Source: Streptomyces laurentii
GTDB lineage: Bacteria > Actinomycetota > Actinomycetes > Streptomycetales > Streptomycetaceae
Assembly (NCBI GenBank): GCA_002355495.1
Contig: AP017424.1
Location: forward strand, 620,001 to 684,000
DNA length: 64,000 nucleotides
Reading direction: 5' to 3'
A program made the translations under genes and the position numbers. The notes under the pieces were generated by a model that saw only the letters and a program-made list of their open reading frames with translations, did not search any database and was not told the DNA's origin. This document shows, in pieces, positions 61,502-64,000 of this stretch. How positions within the stretch are numbered: the first letter of the stretch is position 1; every line of letters begins with the position of its first letter.

Positions 61502-62368
61502 TCACTCCTGGCGACTGCTGTCGTCCCGGAGCCAGGTGTCGAAGTCGCCGGACCGGATCGCGCGGCGCGCGGCGCGGCGGGCGACGAGGGCGGCGGTGAG
61601 GAAGACGACGAGGGCGGGCAGCAGGGTGGGGTCGGCGCGCAGCAGGGCGCGCAGGTCGCCGAGGCCGGTGCGGGCGGAGGGCGCGTCGGACGACCGTCCG
61701 GCGTCCGACTCCCTTTGTCTCCGCTCCAGTTGGGCGGTGGAGGTGGCCGCGCGGATCCGGCGGCGGATGAGGTCGCGCCAGGTGCGGGGCGGGCGGACGA
61801 CGACCCGGGCGGTACGGACCACGGTCCGCTCGCCGTCGGCGAAGGCGAGGGACGCGGCGAGGTCGTCGGCCATCAGGGGCGGCAGGGCGGCGATCCGGGC
61901 GTGGCCGGTGCCGGACACGGCGATCACCCCGCGGCCGAACAGGCCGCCTTGGACGGCGGGGAGCCGTTGCCAGACCCGGTAGTAGGCGCGGACGGGCCAG
62001 CTGCAGCCCGTCATCGGCAGGTGCCGTTCGGGCGCGGCGGCCAGGACCGGGTCCGGTCCGGTGAGGGCCGCGGCGAGGGCCCGTACGTCGGCGGCGCCGA
62101 GTTCGACGTCGGCGTCCACGTAGATCCGCGGGAAGCCGCGGGCATGCGTGTCGCCCAGGCGCAGCGCCTGGTGCTTGGACGGGACGGGGGTCTCGACGAC
62201 GCGGACGCGCGGGCCGTGGGCGGCGGCGACGGCGGCGGTGCCGTCCGTGCAGCCGTTGCAGACCACGAGGATGTCGAACTCGTCCTCGGCCGTGCCGCGC
62301 AGGAGTGTGGCGAGGAGCCGGCCGAGGGTGCGTTCCTCGTTGTGCGCGGGGATCACGATGCTGGGCAC
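61502..62368 (-). CDS. Family 2 glycosyltransferase
   Basis: A 288-residue GT-A glycosyltransferase. It starts directly with the fold's first strand, MPSIVIPAHNEERTLGRLLA. It has the nucleotide-sugar Asp in VVCNGCTDGT, the metal-binding DVD in RIYVDADVELG, and a C-terminal hydrophobic segment (LLPALVVFLTAALVARRA) that probably anchors it. The GTG at 62368 lies six bases behind a -10-like CATACT, so the message may be leaderless. With the following sugar-phosphate transferase it suggests a polysaccharide locus. Confidence 0.85.
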   Translation of the reverse strand: MPSIVIPAHNEERTLGRLLATLLRGTAEDEFDILVVCNGCTDGTAAVAAAHGPRVRVVETPVPSKHQALRLGDTHARGFPRIYVDADVELGAADVRALAAALTGPDPVLAAAPERHLPMTGCSWPVRAYYRVWQRLPAVQGGLFGRGVIAVSGTGHARIAALPPLMADDLAASLAFADGERTVVRTARVVVRPPRTWRDLIRRRIRAATSTAQLERRQRESDAGRSSDAPSARTGLGDLRALLRADPTLLPALVVFLTAALVARRAARRAIRSGDFDTWLRDDSSRQE

Positions 62369-62380
62369 GGCGTCAGTATG

Positions 62381-62722
62381 ACCGTCCTGTCCCTCTCCCG
62401 CGTTTCTTTCGCGTATCTCCGGGACTTTTCCACAACTCCTGGATGGGCTGCCCGAGTTGGTCTAGATTGAGCGCTGCCGGATCCGCCTGGGTCGCGACAT
62501 CTCTCTCGTCCTGGGCGGTTTCTGCGTTCTGTGCGGGCCTGGCCGCGGCTGGGGAGACTTGTGACCGGTCCGCACCGTTCAGTTCAGGCGGAAGAGCCGC
62601 GTACCCTCATCGGCCGCCGCCGTCCTTCCCCTGCCCGCGAACCGTCGCGTCCGTGGGCCGACCAAGGGGGATGGGGCGCGGCGGTGTCGGGGGTGCGCGC
62701 GAAGCGCCCTTGGGGGGAATGG
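62381..62722. other. Intergenic region between divergent glycosyltransferase and EPS genes
   Basis: No gene is supported. It must contain the promoters of both divergent genes, but only the -10-like CATACT of the left gene could be recognised. Confidence 0.5.
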
Positions 62723-64000
62723 ATGACCGTCCTGCCGGTCACGCATGAGCGGCACCGTGTCGAATCCTCGTATGCCGACCACTCCGGATCCGGCTTCCAC
62801 CGGCCGCGGTGGAAACGGAGACATCAACTCGTCCTGCTGGCCACGGACACCGTCGCGGCCGTCGTCGCCGCGCTCCTGGTGCTGCGCACCGGCGGCCACT
62901 GGCCGGCGGTGCTCTGCCTGCCGCCGGCCTGGACCGGCTCGCTCGCGGCGCACCACGCCTACGCGCCGGCCTCGTTCGGGTCCGGCGGCGGGCTGTACCG
63001 GCAGGTGCTGCGGGCCGCGCTCGTCGTGCCCGCGCTCGCCGCGGTACTCGGCTGGGGACTGACGGGCGAGGCGGAGCTGCCGCGCGAGATGATGCTCGCG
63101 CTGCCGGCCGCCGCCGCCCTGTCGCTGGCCGTCCGGTACGCGCTCCGGCGGCGACTGCGCGGCCTGTGGGCGCGCGGGCGGCACCGGACCACCGCCGTGC
63201 TCGTCGGCCCGGCCGCCGGGATAGGGCAACTCCTCGCCGCGCTCTTACGGGACAGCCGCGCCGGAGCTCCGGCCGCGGCCGTGTTCCAGGGCATGAACCT
63301 GGCCGGGGTGTGCCTGACCGACTCCGAGGACCCGCAGGCGGTGGACGTCTGCGGGGTCCCGATACTCGGCGGGGTCGGTGAAGTCCAGAGCGCGTTACGG
63401 ACGTTCGGGGGCGACTGCGCCGTCGTGGTGCTGCCGTCGCCCGACCTCGACCCGGCGCAGATGCGCCGTCTGTCCTGGAGCACCGCCGCCGCCGGGGGCG
63501 ACTTCCTCATCGCGCCCGGGTACGGCGACGTGTCGGCCGCGCGGCTGGCGGTACGGCCGGTCGGCGGGGTGCCACTGATACAGGTCCGGGCCCCCCGGCT
63601 GTCCCGCTGGGCCCGGCTCCCGAAGGACATGGCGGAGCGTCTGATCGCCGCCCTGCTCCTGCTGTTGCTGTCGCCGCTGCTCGGCGCGGTGGCGCTGGCG
63701 GTACGGCTCGGCAGCCGCGGCCCGACCCTGTTCCGGCAGGTCCGGGTGGGCCTGCACGGCAAGCCGTTCACCATGCTGAAGTTCCGTACGATGCGGACCG
63801 ACGCGGAGGACCGCCGCGCCGAACTCGCGCACGCCAACCACAACAGCGACGGCCTGCTGTTCAAGGTCCGCGACGACCCCCGGGTGACCCGGGTCGGCAC
63901 CACGCTGCGCCGCTACTCCCTCGACGAACTCCCGCAGCTCCTCAATGTGGTGACGGGTCGCATGTCGCTGATCGGGCCGCGGCCCCCGCTGCCCGAGGAG
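62723..64000 (+). CDS. Exopolysaccharide polyprenyl glycosylphosphotransferase (3' end outside window)
   Basis: The first 426 codons of a membrane enzyme that starts polysaccharide synthesis by moving a sugar-1-phosphate onto undecaprenyl phosphate. Several N-terminal membrane helices (about 35-130) are followed by a Rossmann-like region. After another helix (ALLLLLLSPLLGAVALAVRL) comes the WbaP/PglC catalytic domain: GPTLFRQVRVGLHGKPFTML, KFRTM, RRYSLDELPQLLNVV and GRMSLIGPRPP. The ATG at 62723 follows GGGGGGA. The frame is open to the window end; only a short tail should be missing. Confidence 0.93.
   Translation, partial: MTVLPVTHERHRVESSYADHSGSGFHRPRWKRRHQLVLLATDTVAAVVAALLVLRTGGHWPAVLCLPPAWTGSLAAHHAYAPASFGSGGGLYRQVLRAALVVPALAAVLGWGLTGEAELPREMMLALPAAAALSLAVRYALRRRLRGLWARGRHRTTAVLVGPAAGIGQLLAALLRDSRAGAPAAAVFQGMNLAGVCLTDSEDPQAVDVCGVPILGGVGEVQSALRTFGGDCAVVVLPSPDLDPAQMRRLSWSTAAAGGDFLIAPGYGDVSAARLAVRPVGGVPLIQVRAPRLSRWARLPKDMAERLIAALLLLLLSPLLGAVALAVRLGSRGPTLFRQVRVGLHGKPFTMLKFRTMRTDAEDRRAELAHANHNSDGLLFKVRDDPRVTRVGTTLRRYSLDELPQLLNVVTGRMSLIGPRPPLPEE

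Noticed and set aside
61125-61505. A 126-residue minus-strand frame with a CxxC and a YRHL segment
   Set aside because: It has weak codon bias, lies in the decayed region beside the IS remnant, and no start signal is seen. At best it is a ruined gene end.
62426-62434. DnaA-box-like TTTTCCACA
   Set aside because: It is a single imperfect copy with no cluster of further boxes and no dnaA or dnaN nearby, so not a replication origin.
1-64000. CRISPR arrays, tRNA or rRNA genes, riboswitches
   Set aside because: No regularly spaced repeats, no cloverleaf-type sequence and no rRNA stretches were recognised by reading. A covariance-model scan would be decisive.

Overview
The window reads as chromosomal DNA of a Streptomyces-like actinomycete. 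G+C is very high, third codon positions are almost all G or C, and GTG and TTG starts are common. Genes often overlap by four bases (GTGA). The gene families are also typical of the genus: geranylgeranyl-reductase-type flavoprotein, DUF6421, DUF6986, AA10 lytic polysaccharide monooxygenase with CBM2, SpoIIE-type phosphatase and DUF5134.

Layout. 1-8 kb: a partial FAD reductase, an M20 dipeptidase, a metallo-beta-lactamase-fold hydrolase, an AAA-Nudix fusion, a ROK kinase divergent from a LacI regulator with a palindromic operator between them, and a DUF6986 aldolase behind a well-formed promoter and operator. 8-12.5 kb: etfB-etfA split by a MITE-like repeat, a flavin reductase, a thioredoxin and an acyltransferase. 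12.6-19 kb: a secreted LPMO-CBM2 under a CebR-type operator, a DUF6421/SDR/threonine-aldolase operon, a glycerophosphodiesterase and a GNAT. 19-31 kb: a DUF5134 membrane protein (frame-broken) with an M56 protease, a PAP2 phosphatase, TetR, an LVIVD secreted protein divergent from a DUF305 lipoprotein, ArsR divergent from an Old-Yellow-Enzyme, a BNR beta-propeller, ung, a BadF-type sugar kinase and a sirohydrochlorin chelatase-like protein. 31-43.5 kb: lactonase, FUSC, AsnC, a molybdate locus (MerR/Mop regulator, modA, fused modBC), a uronate-dehydrogenase-like enzyme, DinB, SRPBCC, a PAS-GAF-PP2C phosphatase and a VC0807-like membrane protein.

43.9-54.3 kb is the most notable region: a compact bisindole (indolocarbazole-type) biosynthetic operon. 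It holds an FAD monooxygenase that is frame-disrupted as sequenced, a RebO/StaO-type tryptophan oxidase, a RebD/StaD/VioB-type chromopyrrolate synthase, a RebC/StaC-type monooxygenase, and a RebP/StaP-type P450 whose frame continues directly into a class I SAM methyltransferase. From the oxidase onward the genes are packed with 4-base overlaps or a few bases between them. No halogenase, glycosyltransferase, regulator or exporter of the known clusters was seen, so a small methylated, non-glycosylated bisindole is a reasonable inference for the product.

54.3-64 kb: an orphan KdpD-like DUF4118 protein divergent from a large APC permease, a YtcJ-like amidohydrolase, a small cold-shock-fold protein, a secreted HExxH protease, a lower-G+C stretch with an IS5-type transposase remnant, and the beginning of what looks like an exopolysaccharide locus (family 2 glycosyltransferase, polyprenyl glycosylphosphotransferase cut by the window end).

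Four places in the sequence look like single-base losses that break a reading frame, several of them in or next to homopolymer runs. Base-calling errors should be excluded before calling these genes dead. No tRNA, rRNA or CRISPR array was recognised.
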